A DNA stretch of 64,000 nucleotides from Streptomyces sp. Je 1-369 (GCF_026810505.1 NZ_CP101750.1:4245254-4309253); one strand, 5' to 3'. Numbered from the stretch's first letter, positions 9,819 through 20,491 are shown. A program made the numbers and translations. The notes: a model not told the origin generated them from the letters alone.

Positions 9819-11309
9819 TCAGTCACGCTTGCAGATGCGGTCCAGGAGGTTGGCCGTGGCGCGCTGGATACGGGCGTCCACATGGCCGGGGCGGTCCAGC
9901 GCCGGGGACCAGGCGAAGGTGCCGGACGCGAAGACGAGGGCGCCGGACGGGGCGCGGTAGAGCGACGACTCCTGGTGGCGGACGACGCCCTCGGTGTCCT
10001 CGTACGGGGAGTGGGCGAGCAGGATGCGGCCCTGGTGCTCGGGGAGCGCCGTCCGCGGGAAGTAGCGGTCGGCCTCGCCCGCGACGAGGCCGTCGATCTC
10101 GTCGCCGTCGTGCGCCCCCGTGGCCTCCCACAGCCAGTGGTCGGAGTTGCGGACGACGAGGGGCCGCGGCTCGGGGACACGGCCCGCGTACTGGATCCCG
10201 AGGAGCTGCTGCTCGGCCGCCTTGCCGCCGTCCCGCTCGCGCCAGAGCGCCGGTTTGCCCGGGCCGCGGCGCTTGCGGCAGGTGAGGAGGCGGTCCTCGA
10301 CGCCGGACGCGGAGGGGCTCAACTCCACCTGCCAGTACATGGTGTTGGCGGAGAGGAAGACCAGTGACGTGCCGTGCTCGCGGGCCTGCTCCGTGGTGCG
10401 GCGCATGCTCGGCGACCAGTACTCGTCGTGGCCGGGGAAGACCAGGCCCCGGTACCGGGTGGGGTCGATGTGTCCCGCGTGCAGGTCGCGGGCGTCCGCG
10501 TACGCCAGGTCGTATCCGTACCGCTCCGCCCAGCGGATGAAGTCGTAGGCGTGGCCCACGTGCAGGGGGAGGCCCGCGCCCGCGTACGGCCGGTCGAAGG
10601 AGACCGTGACGGCGGCCTCGCTCTCGCCGAGCAGCCCGCCCTGTTCGTCCCACGCGTGGTACAGGCTGGCGCCCGTGCGGCCGTCCTCGGGGTAGAGGTT
10701 GTACGCCTGCCAGGTGACGTCCGGCAGGAGCAGCAGGAGGTCGGCCGGGTGGTCGTCGCGGACGGTGAAGGGGACGTGCGAGCGGTATCCGTCGGCGGTG
10801 GTCAGGACCGCCACGTACGCCCCGACGCTCCAGTAGCTCGGGATCTGCAGGCGCCAGGAGAGCCACCAGTGGTGGCAGGAGACCGTGCGGTCGGCGGTGA
10901 GCGGGGCGGGCTGGACGATGCCGGAGAGCCGGGGACTCGTAGTGATCTTGCTGGCGCCGTCCCCTCCGTAGTGCCCGATGCGGTAGATGTCGACGCCGAA
11001 CTGCTGGGGCGGGTCGACGGTGACGTGGAAGTCGATGGCCTCACCGGGGGCGGCGGCGCCGGTCGAGGTGAACCCCTTGATCTGGCAGTGCACGTCGTCG
11101 GCGTTGAGCGGGCCGCCGGTGCGCGGCGCGGGGATGTTGGCGGCGCCGGGGGCGGGGGCGTGATCGATGTACCAGGGGACGACGTGGCCGGTGTCGTCGA
11201 AGTAGTGCTCGGTGCCGCGCAGCCAGGGCAGGGGGCCCTGGCCGAAAGGGTCCGATACGGCGTGCGCCAGCGCACCCGATTCCCATCGACGGTTCGGCTC
11301 CGACCTCAT
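9819..11309 (-). CDS. N,N-dimethylformamidase beta-subunit-like protein
   Basis: The 496-residue protein resembles the C-terminal domain of the N,N-dimethylformamidase large subunit. An N-terminal jelly-roll-like part contains DFHVTVDPPQQFGVDIYRIGHYGGDGA. A glutamine-amidotransferase-like part contains DVTWQAYNLYPEDG, VFPGHDEYWSP and SGTFAWSPALD. The start is set by GGGAGGGG about 7 nt upstream of the ATG; a 24-residue upstream extension is less likely. The actual substrate is unknown. In streptomycetes such genes stand alone, without the small DMFase subunit, as here, so a DMF-degrading role should not be assumed. Confidence 0.75.
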   Translation of the reverse strand: MRSEPNRRWESGALAHAVSDPFGQGPLPWLRGTEHYFDDTGHVVPWYIDHAPAPGAANIPAPRTGGPLNADDVHCQIKGFTSTGAAAPGEAIDFHVTVDPPQQFGVDIYRIGHYGGDGASKITTSPRLSGIVQPAPLTADRTVSCHHWWLSWRLQIPSYWSVGAYVAVLTTADGYRSHVPFTVRDDHPADLLLLLPDVTWQAYNLYPEDGRTGASLYHAWDEQGGLLGESEAAVTVSFDRPYAGAGLPLHVGHAYDFIRWAERYGYDLAYADARDLHAGHIDPTRYRGLVFPGHDEYWSPSMRRTTEQAREHGTSLVFLSANTMYWQVELSPSASGVEDRLLTCRKRRGPGKPALWRERDGGKAAEQQLLGIQYAGRVPEPRPLVVRNSDHWLWEATGAHDGDEIDGLVAGEADRYFPRTALPEHQGRILLAHSPYEDTEGVVRHQESSLYRAPSGALVFASGTFAWSPALDRPGHVDARIQRATANLLDRICKRD

Positions 11310-11614
11310 CTGTGCCCCTCCCTCGCTCCCCCGAGCCTGCGCCGCCCGTGGTGCATACGGTCCGGCAGCCGCTCCCAGCACATCACATTACGCACGCGCC
11401 CCGTTACCGTTCGTCGCGAATTGATATGAACGGAGCGTGATGCTCCGGGTGGGGCGGGGGTGGGGGGATGGGGGCGTGATGGTGCTCGGAGAGGGGTGCG
11501 GGCTGCGGGCAGCGGGCAGCGGGCAGCGGGCAGCGGGCTGCGGCTGCGGGCAGCGGGCAGCGGGCAGCGGGCAGCGGGCAGCGGGCAGCGGGCAGCGGGC
11601 AGCGGGCAGCGGGA
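11310..11614. other. Intergenic region with GC-rich repeats
   Basis: About 305 nt between two leftward genes. The first 120 nt should hold the promoter of the dimethylformamidase-like gene. The last third is the 7-bp tandem array listed next. No coding sequence is supported. Confidence 0.5.
11504..11612. repeat. Tandem 7-bp repeat (gcgggca)n
   Basis: About fifteen copies of gcgggca run head to tail with two variant copies (gcgggct, gcggct) near the middle. The array directly abuts the stop codon of the leftward gene at 11615. It is a simple-sequence array likely to vary in copy number between strains, and could act as a slippage-prone 3' region. Confidence 0.85.
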
Positions 11615-13540
11615 TCAGACCAGGCGGACCGGTTTTTCGGGGCGGATTCCCAGGCGGGTGAGCCAGTCCCGCAGCGGGGACGGGTCGCCGCCCTCGACCA
11701 GGCTCAGGACACGCGGCGCGAGATCCGCCGCGCGCTCACCGCCCACCAGCAGGACGGGGCCGTCGAGCCAGTCGAGGCCGGGGGCGGCCCCCGCGGTGTC
11801 GATGGCCGCGCAGCACACCATCGCCGTGACGTGGTCGACGAGCAGCTCACGGCCGGTGCGGGGCGGCTGCAACGGGAACAGCGGCAGCGCGCCGTCGTCC
11901 CAGAGCGCTTCGTCGGGGCCCTGGCCCGTGGGGGCGGGACGCGGGGGCGCCGCGGCCTCCTCGCGGGCGATCTCGGCGGTGAGCCCCGCGGCGAGCATGC
12001 CGCCACGACTGCCCTCGTCGGCCTCATCGGCTCCCTCGTCCACCTCGGGGAAGAGGGAGGCGGCGCGCTCGGGGGTGTCCAGGGCGTCGGTGGCGTTGGC
12101 GGCGTCAGTGGCGTCGGCGGAGGTGAGATCGGGAGTCGCTGGGGCCCGCGTCTCGCTACTCTCCGTGAGGCCCTGCGGGAGCGTCGTCAGGTGGGACAGG
12201 ACCCGGTCGAGGGTCGGGCCCTTGGGCGCGCACGTGGCTCGGTCGGCGGAGCCGTCGACGTCCAGCGCGTCCAGGACCCGGTGCAGCCGCGCCGCGTCCA
12301 TGCGCCATTTCCGGTCGACGACCTCGTCGGGATACTCCTGCCAGGCAACCGGCGCCCAGTCCGGCCCCGACTCCGCGGGACCACCGTGGAAGAGACGCGC
12401 GGCGAGCAGCGACGCCGCCTCGTCAACCGACCCGGGCTCCTCCAGAAGGTCGCAGGCGGGGCGCTCGCCGAGCCGTGAGGCGAAGCCCTCCGCCAACCGG
12501 TCCCTGCGCGACAGCTCCGTCAGCGCGGAGACGACGCCCGCGTCGAGCCGGGAGGGCCAGCGGCCCATGCGCCAGGCGGGCAGGGCGACGCGCGTGAGGA
12601 GGCGGTCCCACCCCGCGTACGCGAGGCCGACCTGCTCCTGGGCGACGATCCGCACGCCGTAGTCCACCGTCTGGGCACGCTCCGCGGCCGCCGCGGCGAC
12701 ACCCCGCTCCATCTCGGCGGCATGGACCCGGCAGTGGCGCAGCAGGAGCCGCGCGACCCGCCCGATACCGCCGAGCGCCACACGGGCCAGGAGCCCGCGT
12801 CCCGGGGCGGCGGCCACCGCGACCGCCGCGTCGAGCCCGCGCACGAAGCGCCGGGCGGCGGCTATGTCGGGATGCGCCGAAGGCCCCGTACCCGCCACGA
12901 CGGGCGCGAGCACCGCGCGGAGCTCGCCGACGCGCATCCACCACAGGAACGGGGAGCCGATGACGAGGACAGGGGCGACGGGCCCGGCGGCCCCGCCTTC
13001 GCCGTCTCCTCCGGGGCCGGTGGCCTCCCCGGGCGCGGAGGGGCCAACGCCGCCGACGCCGGACACGTCACGGGCTTCCGGCCCCCGCCCCCGGTCCCGG
13101 TCCCGGCCCCGCCGCCTCCGCGCCCCGTGCGCCGGATGCGTACGGTCCTCCAGCCAGCTGTCGCAGTCCGGGGTGAGCGCTATCGCCGAGGGGGCCGGCA
13201 CGTCGAGGCGGTCGGCGAGGTCCCGCACCAGCCGGTACAGGTCGGGGGCCGACTCCTCGGCGATCGGCACGGTAGGACTCAGGGCGGGCCGCGCCCGCGC
13301 GACGACCAGGCCGACCGCGACCGCGGCGAGCAGGACGAGCAGCGCGACGACCGTCACCGTCCAGCTCGCGACGTACCAACTCCCGCCACTGGCATGCCCC
13401 GTGGCCCCCGCCGCGAACAGCACGACGGCGACGGCCGCGGGCAGCAGGGCGACGGCCAGCGCCCTGCTGCGCAGACGCAGCACGGCCAGAGCCCGGGAGC
13501 GCGCGGCCTGCGCGCCCACCTCCACACCCGTACCTGGCAC
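11615..13540 (-). CDS. Membrane protein, degenerate M48 metallopeptidase-like
   Basis: The 641-residue protein starts at a GTG after AGGGGG. It has two transmembrane helices near residues 20-85, then a segment LYRLVRDLADRLDVPAPSAI typical of the start of M48 peptidase domains. The position where M48 proteins read ELRAVLAHELGH instead reads ELRAVLAPVVAGTG, so the HExxH zinc motif is absent. A later SRRDRLAEGFASRLG resembles the M48 helix that normally carries the third ligand. The C-terminal 200 residues hold an acidic, low-complexity linker and a domain of unknown function. I infer a pseudopeptidase. Its position between purC and purD is shared with the core block. Confidence 0.65.
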   Translation of the reverse strand: MPGTGVEVGAQAARSRALAVLRLRSRALAVALLPAAVAVVLFAAGATGHASGGSWYVASWTVTVVALLVLLAAVAVGLVVARARPALSPTVPIAEESAPDLYRLVRDLADRLDVPAPSAIALTPDCDSWLEDRTHPAHGARRRRGRDRDRGRGPEARDVSGVGGVGPSAPGEATGPGGDGEGGAAGPVAPVLVIGSPFLWWMRVGELRAVLAPVVAGTGPSAHPDIAAARRFVRGLDAAVAVAAAPGRGLLARVALGGIGRVARLLLRHCRVHAAEMERGVAAAAAERAQTVDYGVRIVAQEQVGLAYAGWDRLLTRVALPAWRMGRWPSRLDAGVVSALTELSRRDRLAEGFASRLGERPACDLLEEPGSVDEAASLLAARLFHGGPAESGPDWAPVAWQEYPDEVVDRKWRMDAARLHRVLDALDVDGSADRATCAPKGPTLDRVLSHLTTLPQGLTESSETRAPATPDLTSADATDAANATDALDTPERAASLFPEVDEGADEADEGSRGGMLAAGLTAEIAREEAAAPPRPAPTGQGPDEALWDDGALPLFPLQPPRTGRELLVDHVTAMVCCAAIDTAGAAPGLDWLDGPVLLVGGERAADLAPRVLSLVEGGDPSPLRDWLTRLGIRPEKPVRLV

Positions 13541-13865
13541 GACCGATAGCACCCCCTGCTGCCTACTGTTCGGCCACCGACGGGAGTCGGCGGCGCACAT
13601 CAACGGCGTTGGTCTTGCTCACTCCCCCACTGTGGCACCCGCCACCGACATCGCAATGCCGGTGGTCTGTTTGGTCCTGGGCGCCTTGAACGCTTTCGCC
13701 GCACCCTAGTTGGGGCGCCGGTCGTCGTCATCCGGATGGGCCACCGGTCACCCGATGGAATGGCTTTGGCTAAAGCTGGATGCCGAAAGGGCCCCGGATC
13801 CAGTGTCAGATCCGGGGCCCTCGGGGCTCGGGGGTGGCCGAAAGTTCACGCGGAAGCCGCGTGCG
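13541..13865. other. Intergenic region upstream of M48-like gene
   Basis: The leftward promoter of the 11615-13540 gene should lie in the first 150 nt. The remainder carries the purD terminator. No gene is supported. Confidence 0.5.
13789..13820 (-). terminator. purD hairpin terminator
   Basis: GGGCCCCGGATC and GATCCGGGGCCC form a perfect 12-bp stem with an 8-nt loop, 45 nt beyond the purD stop. Confidence 0.85.
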
Positions 13866-15119
<1,254 letters not shown>

Positions 15120-15355
15120 GGGGTCAGGGTAGCCCGCGCGACTCCGCCCGTTTGTACGGGCCGCCCACTGGACACGCTTCCCCCTCCTGTACGTTCCTCC
15201 AACTCCCGGCGCGTTCGGTGGCACCACGCACCGCCCCGCGAGGCAGGAACCCGGACGGGTGGAGGTGTGCGGTCCGCCGTGTCCGCCCCTGCTCTCACTG
15301 GGTGGTGCGCGGTGAACGGGCGGAACGCATGGGGGGGAGACCGCGGCGGGGGCGG

Positions 15356-17680
15356 CTATTCGTTCGGGTACTCGTCGACCACCGTCGCGCCCAGCTCGCG
15401 CACGATCAGGTCGTGGCCGGACAGCGCCGACTCGACCAGGTCCGGGTCGTCGTCCTCGGGGATGTCGTCCTCGGGGGAGATGTGTTCCCGGGGCGGGGCG
15501 GGGGCCGGAGCGGGGGCCGGGGTGGGCTCCGGGGCCGGCGTGGGCGGTGAGTACGGGGCCGGGGCCGCCGGGGGCGGGGAGTGCTGCTGCGGGGGCGCGG
15601 CGGGACGCGGGGCCTGCGGCGCGCCGCCGCCGAAGTTACCGGCCGCGGGCGGAGGCGCCGAGCCGCCGGACGGGTCGACGATCGCCTCGACCTTCCACTG
15701 CACGCCGAACTGCTCGGACAGCGCCTGTCGCAGCACGTCCTCGCTGCCGCTGCTCGCGAAGTTGTCCCGCGCGCCCGCGTTGACGAAGCCGATCTGCAGG
15801 GTCGTCCCGTCGAACCCGGCCACCTGGGCGTTCTGGCTGAGCAGGATCCACGTGAAACGGCGACGGTTCTTCACCGCCTCCAGGATGTTCGGCCACAGGG
15901 AGCGCGGGTCAGGCCCGCCCGCGGGGGCCGCCGCCATCGGGGCCGCCGGGGCCTGGGCGGGGGCCTGCGGGGCGGCCGGGGCGGAGGCGGGCGGTGCGGA
16001 GGACGCGCCGCTGCCCGCGGACGCCGCTGTCGGCCAGCCACCCGGGCGCGGCGCGGACGACGTCTGGGCGGGAGCCGAGGCCGTGGGCCAGCCACCGGGC
16101 CGACGCTCGCCCGCGGGTTCGGCGGCGGGGGCAACGGAAGCGGCCGGGCCCGCGGCGGGCGACGGAGCACTCGCGCTCGCCTGCGCAGCCGGAGCAGGAG
16201 CAGGGGCAGGGGCAGGGGCAGGGGCAGGGGCAGGGGCAGGAGCCGGAGTGGGGGCAGGAGACGCAGCCGGGTTCGGCCCCGTCTCAGGCGCCCCGCCAAC
16301 CCCCCGCACCGCCGCCCGCGCTGCCGCAGGCCCGCCCCCCGGAGGCACAGGAGGCACCGACGGCACCGACGGCCCCTGCGAAACATGCGGAACATGCGGG
16401 ACGTGCGCGGGACCACCCCCCGGCGGCATGGATACGCCCCCCTGCGGGCCACCCGCGTGGGCCTCGGGCCCGGGAACGTACCCCATCGCGGGGCCGGGCC
16501 CCTGCCCACCCGGCACGAAGTTCCCGCCGCGCTCCAGGCGCTCCAGACGGGCCATGACGGAGCGCTCGTCGTCGTAGGCCGCGGGGAGCAGCACGCGGGC
16601 GCAGATGAGCTCCAGCTGGAGGCGCGGGGACGTGGCGCCGCGCATCTCCGTGAGGCCCTCGTTCACGAGGTCGGCCGCGCGGCTGAGCTCGGCGCCGCCG
16701 AAGACGCCGGCCTGCGCCTGCATGCGCTCGACGACGTCGGCGGGGGCGTCGATGAGCCCCTTCTCGGCGGCGTCGGGCACGGCGGCGAGGATCACGAGGT
16801 CCCGGAGCCGCTCCAGGAGGTCGGCGACGAAGCGGCGCGGGTCGTTGCCGCCCTCGATGACGCGGTCCACGACCTCGAAGGCCGCGGCGCCGTCCCCGGA
16901 GGCGAAGGCCTCGATGACGGAGTCGAGCAGCGAGCCGTCCGTGTACCCGAGGAGGGACGTCGCCATGGCATACGTCACACCGTCCTCGCGGGCGCCGGCG
17001 AGGAGCTGGTCCATGACGGACATGGAGTCACGCACGGATCCGGCACCGGCGCGCACGACCAGCGGATACACCCCGTCCTCGACGGCCATGTCCTCGTGAC
17101 CGCAGACCTCGGCGAGGTAGTCGCGGAGGGTACCGGGGGGCACGAGCCGGAACGGGTAGTGGTGGGTGCGCGACCGGATCGTGCCGATGACCTTCTCGGG
17201 CTCGGTCGTCGCGAAGATGAACTTGAGGTGCTCCGGAGGCTCCTCGACCACCTTCAGGAGGGCGTTGAAGCCCGCCGAGGTGACCATGTGGGCCTCGTCG
17301 ATGATGTAGATCTTGTACCGGCTCGACGCGGGACCGAAGAAGGCCTTCTCGCGCAGGTCACGGGCGTCGTCGACGCCTCCGTGCGACGCGGCGTCGATCT
17401 CGATGACGTCGATCGAGCCCGGCCCGTTCCTCGCCAGGTCGCGGCAGGACTGGCACTCGCCGCAGGGCGTGGGGGTGGGACCTTGCTCACAGTTGAGACA
17501 GCGGGCCAGAATGCGCGCGCTCGTCGTCTTGCCGCAGCCGCGCGGGCCACTGAACAGGTAGGCATGGTTAACCCGGTTGTTCCGCAGCGCCTGCTGCAGC
17601 GGGTCGGTCACATGCTCCTGCCCGATGACCTCGGCGAACGACTCCGGGCGATAGCGGCGGTACAAGGCGAGAGACGACAC
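15356..17680 (-). CDS. dnaX: DNA polymerase III subunit gamma/tau DnaX
   Basis: The 774-residue clamp-loader subunit has Walker A GPRGCGKT (about residues 39-46), the four-Cys zinc module CLNCEQG...CGECQSC, Walker B IYIIDEAHM and sensor 1 FIFATTEPEKV. The AAA+ and lid domains fill the first 370 residues. A long Pro/Ala/Gly-rich region follows, including a (PA)n run coded by ggggca hexamers near 16200, then a C-terminal tau-like domain (SLWPNILEAVKNRRRFTWILLSQ). The C-terminus is acidic. The start is the GTG before SSLALYRRYRP. I see no obvious internal frameshift signal of the E. coli type. Confidence 0.96.
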   Translation of the reverse strand: MSSLALYRRYRPESFAEVIGQEHVTDPLQQALRNNRVNHAYLFSGPRGCGKTTSARILARCLNCEQGPTPTPCGECQSCRDLARNGPGSIDVIEIDAASHGGVDDARDLREKAFFGPASSRYKIYIIDEAHMVTSAGFNALLKVVEEPPEHLKFIFATTEPEKVIGTIRSRTHHYPFRLVPPGTLRDYLAEVCGHEDMAVEDGVYPLVVRAGAGSVRDSMSVMDQLLAGAREDGVTYAMATSLLGYTDGSLLDSVIEAFASGDGAAAFEVVDRVIEGGNDPRRFVADLLERLRDLVILAAVPDAAEKGLIDAPADVVERMQAQAGVFGGAELSRAADLVNEGLTEMRGATSPRLQLELICARVLLPAAYDDERSVMARLERLERGGNFVPGGQGPGPAMGYVPGPEAHAGGPQGGVSMPPGGGPAHVPHVPHVSQGPSVPSVPPVPPGGGPAAARAAVRGVGGAPETGPNPAASPAPTPAPAPAPAPAPAPAPAPAPAAQASASAPSPAAGPAASVAPAAEPAGERRPGGWPTASAPAQTSSAPRPGGWPTAASAGSGASSAPPASAPAAPQAPAQAPAAPMAAAPAGGPDPRSLWPNILEAVKNRRRFTWILLSQNAQVAGFDGTTLQIGFVNAGARDNFASSGSEDVLRQALSEQFGVQWKVEAIVDPSGGSAPPPAAGNFGGGAPQAPRPAAPPQQHSPPPAAPAPYSPPTPAPEPTPAPAPAPAPPREHISPEDDIPEDDDPDLVESALSGHDLIVRELGATVVDEYPNE

Positions 17681-17734
17681 GCATACGAGGTTATAGGCGA
17701 CCACCGACAACCAGGACCGCCCCAAACGCAAAAC

Positions 17735-17830
17735 GCCCCCCACGCACCCGCCAGAGCCGACCTACCCTTGCTGCCTTCCGGCCCTGGGGGAGTTCAGTCA
17801 GATAGCGCCACGTGAGGGGCTGGCCCCCAC
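17735..17830 (-). ncRNA. ffs: Signal recognition particle RNA (small bacterial type)
   Basis: Read leftward, the ends GTGGGGGCCAGCCCC and GTGCGTGGGGGG frame a hairpin whose apex contains GGCCGGAAGGCAGCAAGGGT. This matches the conserved SRP domain IV with its GGAAG and AGCA internal loops, bound by Ffh. The length is about 96 nt. It lies 54 nt upstream of dnaX on the same strand, the usual location in actinobacteria. The exact ends are estimates. Confidence 0.9.
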
Positions 17831-17966
17831 ACTAGCGGATCCCGGGGACCGGAAGCGACGCCGACCGGAACGGTTCCGCCCCCGGCACCCCCTCGGCACC
17901 ATCCCGGGAGTCCCCCGAGTGGATCGTGTTCGCGAGCACTCCCCAACGTCTTGTATTGTTTGCGGC

Positions 17967-18051
17967 GGAGGATTCGCCTAGTGGCCTAGGGCGCACGCTT
18001 GGAAAGCGTGTTGGGGGCAACCCCTCACGAGTTCGAATCTCGTATCCTCCG
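17967..18051 (+). tRNA. tRNA-Ser (anticodon GGA)
   Basis: An 85-nt class II tRNA. Acceptor arms GGAGGAT/ATCCTCC with discriminator G, anticodon stem CACGC/GCGTG around TTGGAAA, a long variable arm (TTGGGGGCAACCCC) and T-arm GAGTTCGAATCTC. The 3' part, from the anticodon loop on, is repeated exactly at 25572-25632, so this tRNA is the integration site of the downstream island. Confidence 0.97.
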
Positions 18052-18059
18052 CACCCGCC
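17999..18059 (+). repeat. attL-like 61-bp direct repeat (tRNA 3' end)
   Basis: From TTGGAAAGCG in the anticodon loop through the tRNA end plus 8 nt (CACCCGCC), this is identical over all 61 positions to 25572-25632. It is the reconstituted tRNA copy at the left edge of the island, as left by tyrosine-recombinase integration into a tRNA 3' end. Confidence 0.92.
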
Positions 18060-18071
18060 CGCAAGGGCAGA

Positions 18072-18107
18072 CGAAGGCCCCGACCGCTCAGCGGCCGGGG
18101 CCTTCGT
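18072..18107 (+). terminator. Hairpin terminator after tRNA-Ser
   Basis: CGAAGGCCCC and GGGGCCTTCG arms with an inner GACCGCT/AGCGGCC stem. It ends the tRNA-Ser transcript. A similar hairpin also follows the duplicated tRNA end at 25647. Confidence 0.85.
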
Positions 18108-18437
18108 CGTTGCGTGGTCTAAGTTTCGGTCTCAGCCGTACAGGACGGACAGCCGCGGACTTCCACGGACAGGCTCCGGCTGCTCTCTGCCGACGGACAA
18201 AGCAACATGGCCTGCGGCAACGCAGCGTCTCCTCGGACGGCTTCTTCTTCCTGCGCGGCATTTGCGGCATTTACCCCCCATCTGACCCACTTCCTGCAGC
18301 AATCCGTGTACGTCGCATACCCGTATCGTCTGACCCCTCTTGGGGCTCTGGCCATCATTCGGCCCGCCTGACTGTCACCACGTGGTCACAGATAGCGTTG
18401 GTTTGATTGGTTCAGTTCCTACTTCCCGGAGATCCCT
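18108..18437. other. Left-end island sequence without gene
   Basis: No convincing ORF. It contains the 23-nt imperfect repeat (18111-18133) shared with the right end of the island and, near its right edge, the promoter region of the lipoprotein operon. The composition is more AT-rich than the core. Confidence 0.5.
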
Positions 18438-19091
18438 GTGAATCGCTCGATCCGGCTTGCGACGTCCACGCTCACAGCATGTACGGCCCTGGTGCTGTCC
18501 GCCTGTGGTGGCTCGGGCGCTGACGAGGACAACGGCAAGATCGCCGGGGCGGACACCGGCACAAAGAAGTCTGCGTCACCTTCGCCGTCCGCGACGGCGG
18601 ACGGAATTGACCGGCCGGAGATCAAGCTCCCAGCCGACATGAAGAACGCCTTCGAGGGGCGGGAAACCGGGGACGCCGTCAAGGACGCGATCCTCGCGGA
18701 CAACGAGCGGCGCATCAACGCAGTGGACGCAGCTCTCGCATCGGGCGATTTGAAGCACTCCGCCATCGCCTACTACACGACGGATCGCGCACTCACGGGG
18801 CTCACCGAGTACACCAAGCGTGCCGTCGACAAGAACATCAGCTGGACGGGCACCACACGCTACTTCGACCGCCAGGTGACGATCTTCAGTCAGACCTCGG
18901 CGGCAGTGACGTACTGCGCGGACGAAAGCCGGTCGAACGCCAAGGACCGTAAGACGAACAAGGTCACGAAGGTCAAGACCTCGCCAGACAGTTACGTCTA
19001 CTACAACACCGCGATGACGAAGAACAAGGACGGTGTCTGGCAGACGCGGGATCTCAGCGAGGACAGGGGAGCGCAGCGGTGCCAGCGGTGA
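18438..19091 (+). CDS. Putative lipoprotein of the Rhs island
   Basis: The 217-residue protein has a type II signal peptide with lipobox LSAC (Cys about residue 23), then a Ser/Thr/Pro linker (KKSASPSPSATA) and a soluble domain of about 150 residues with SAIAYYTTDRALTGLTEYTKRAVD. The GTG start follows GGAG. I do not recognise the domain. Its stop overlaps the next gene's start, so it is the first gene of the island operon. It should be anchored outside the membrane, perhaps serving toxin export or protection. That role is inferred from position only. Confidence 0.75.
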   Translation: MNRSIRLATSTLTACTALVLSACGGSGADEDNGKIAGADTGTKKSASPSPSATADGIDRPEIKLPADMKNAFEGRETGDAVKDAILADNERRINAVDAALASGDLKHSAIAYYTTDRALTGLTEYTKRAVDKNISWTGTTRYFDRQVTIFSQTSAAVTYCADESRSNAKDRKTNKVTKVKTSPDSYVYYNTAMTKNKDGVWQTRDLSEDRGAQRCQR

Positions 19092-20108
19092 AGCGTAAGG
19101 GGACGGCAGTAGCCCTCGCAGCCGTGATGTGCATCGCGGGGACGCATGAGGCTTTGGCCGGGGGCCACGGTGCCGTCGGGACCCAGGCCCCGGAGACGTC
19201 CGGGGGGGTCTTCTGGGCAGGACCTCTTCTCCAAGGTTGTCTTCAAGTCGGAAGGCGGATCGTCGCGGGGCGGCCACTCCGGCACACTCACGCCCACCTC
19301 GACGGACTGGAAGGCGCCTGCTTGCTGGTACGAGCCGTACTGGAAGGCGAAGGGCTTCAAGACCTTCACGGAAGCCAAGTGGTCCATGTACGCGTCGGTC
19401 GGCGGAGACCCTAAAGGCATCGCGGGCGACAAGGCGCACTACAAGGGCGGTAAGCCCTACAAGAACTTCAACACCGCCAAGAGCGACAAGGGTATGTGGT
19501 GGGTAGGCGTCAAGAACAAGGACATGGAGGACGACCCAGCCGCAGGAGCCTGCGACCGCAAGCCCTTCTGGGTCGACACCGGCAAGGACCCGGGCGTTCC
19601 CGACGCCATCGACACCCAGACGCTTGCTGACCTTGCCTACCAGCGGACCAAAGTGCCGGACACCGAGGTCGAGGTGAAGCCGGAGAACCGGTCCACAGTG
19701 AACCTGCCCACGTGGGTGTGGCTGGACAAAGCCAAGTTCAAGGAGGTCAAGGTCCGCGCCGACCTGCCGGGCACCGGCCTGTGGGCAGAGACCATCGCCA
19801 AGCCCGTCGGGCTCCATCTGAATCCCGGCGCGGAAGACGCTGAGACGTATCCCGCCTCCGGCGAGTGCGCCATCAACGACGACAACAGCGTCGGGACGCC
19901 CTACACCAAGGGCGACTCCGACGAGACACCCCCTTGTGGCGTCGAGTACCAGCGCGCCACCGCCGGCGAGCCTTACCAGCTGAAAGCTTCTGTGACGTGG
20001 GAGGTCACCTGGCAAGGCGCGGGGAAAACAGGGGGCGATCTGCCCAACGGCTCCTTCGAAACCACACAGGACATGGACGTCCAAGAGATCCAGTCCATCA
20101 ACCGCTGA
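19079..20108 (+). pseudogene. Secreted protein gene with frameshift at G7 tract
   Basis: The GTG start (19079, or 19088 in GTGA overlap with the upstream stop) encodes a clear signal peptide: VKRKGTAVALAAVMCIAG, then cleavage after ALA. The frame runs to a G7 tract at 19202-19208 and then degenerates. The downstream frame continues from that tract as a good 300-residue protein (QDLFSKVVFKSEGG ... VQEIQSINR) rich in Trp, Lys and Asp with paired Cys. Removing one G joins the two into one secreted protein of about 342 residues. This is either a true inactivation, slippage-type phase variation, or a sequencing error in a homopolymer. The function is unknown. Confidence 0.75.
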
Positions 20109-20172
20109 CCGAGACTGCCAGCCGGTCGGCGAGCAACACGCACAGACATCTCAACCACGAGGGCAGACACGC

Positions 20173-20484
20173 ATGTCGGACCTGAGGAAAGACGCGGAAT
20201 CCCTGCACAAGGCAGCCTCGGCGCTGGGCAAGGCAGAGGACCACACCCGCAAGCCGCTGCACGACTTCAAGGCCGCGTCACACGACCTGTCCGCCTTCGG
20301 TGTGCTGGGCGCACTGATGAGCGCCAAGGACGACATCCAAGACGGCATGGACACCATCGCCAAGCTCACCAAGGACCTGCACAAGGAGTGGGAGGCCGAG
20401 GCGAAGTTCATGGACGACGTCTCCGACGCCTTCGACCTGCTGGACGTCCTGCTGACGGCTGCGGCTCGCGCCAAGAAGGGCTGA
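20173..20484 (+). CDS. WXG100/ESX-like small helical protein
   Basis: The 103-residue protein is predicted almost wholly helical and lacks a signal peptide. Its size, its single central Trp (HKEWEAEAKF) and its position 7 nt before a giant toxin gene fit the small helical partners of type VII-secreted effectors, though a strict W-x-G is missing. It begins MSDLRKDAESLHKAASALGK. I infer a chaperone or co-secreted partner for the Rhs protein. An alternative is an unrelated helical-bundle protein. No T7SS membrane genes lie in the window. Confidence 0.7.
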   Translation: MSDLRKDAESLHKAASALGKAEDHTRKPLHDFKAASHDLSAFGVLGALMSAKDDIQDGMDTIAKLTKDLHKEWEAEAKFMDDVSDAFDLLDVLLTAAARAKKG

Positions 20485-20491
20485 GCCGTAC

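Noticed and set aside
18108..18437. Small genes in the left end of the Rhs island
   Set aside because: ORFs there overlap the tRNA or terminator and show no coding features.
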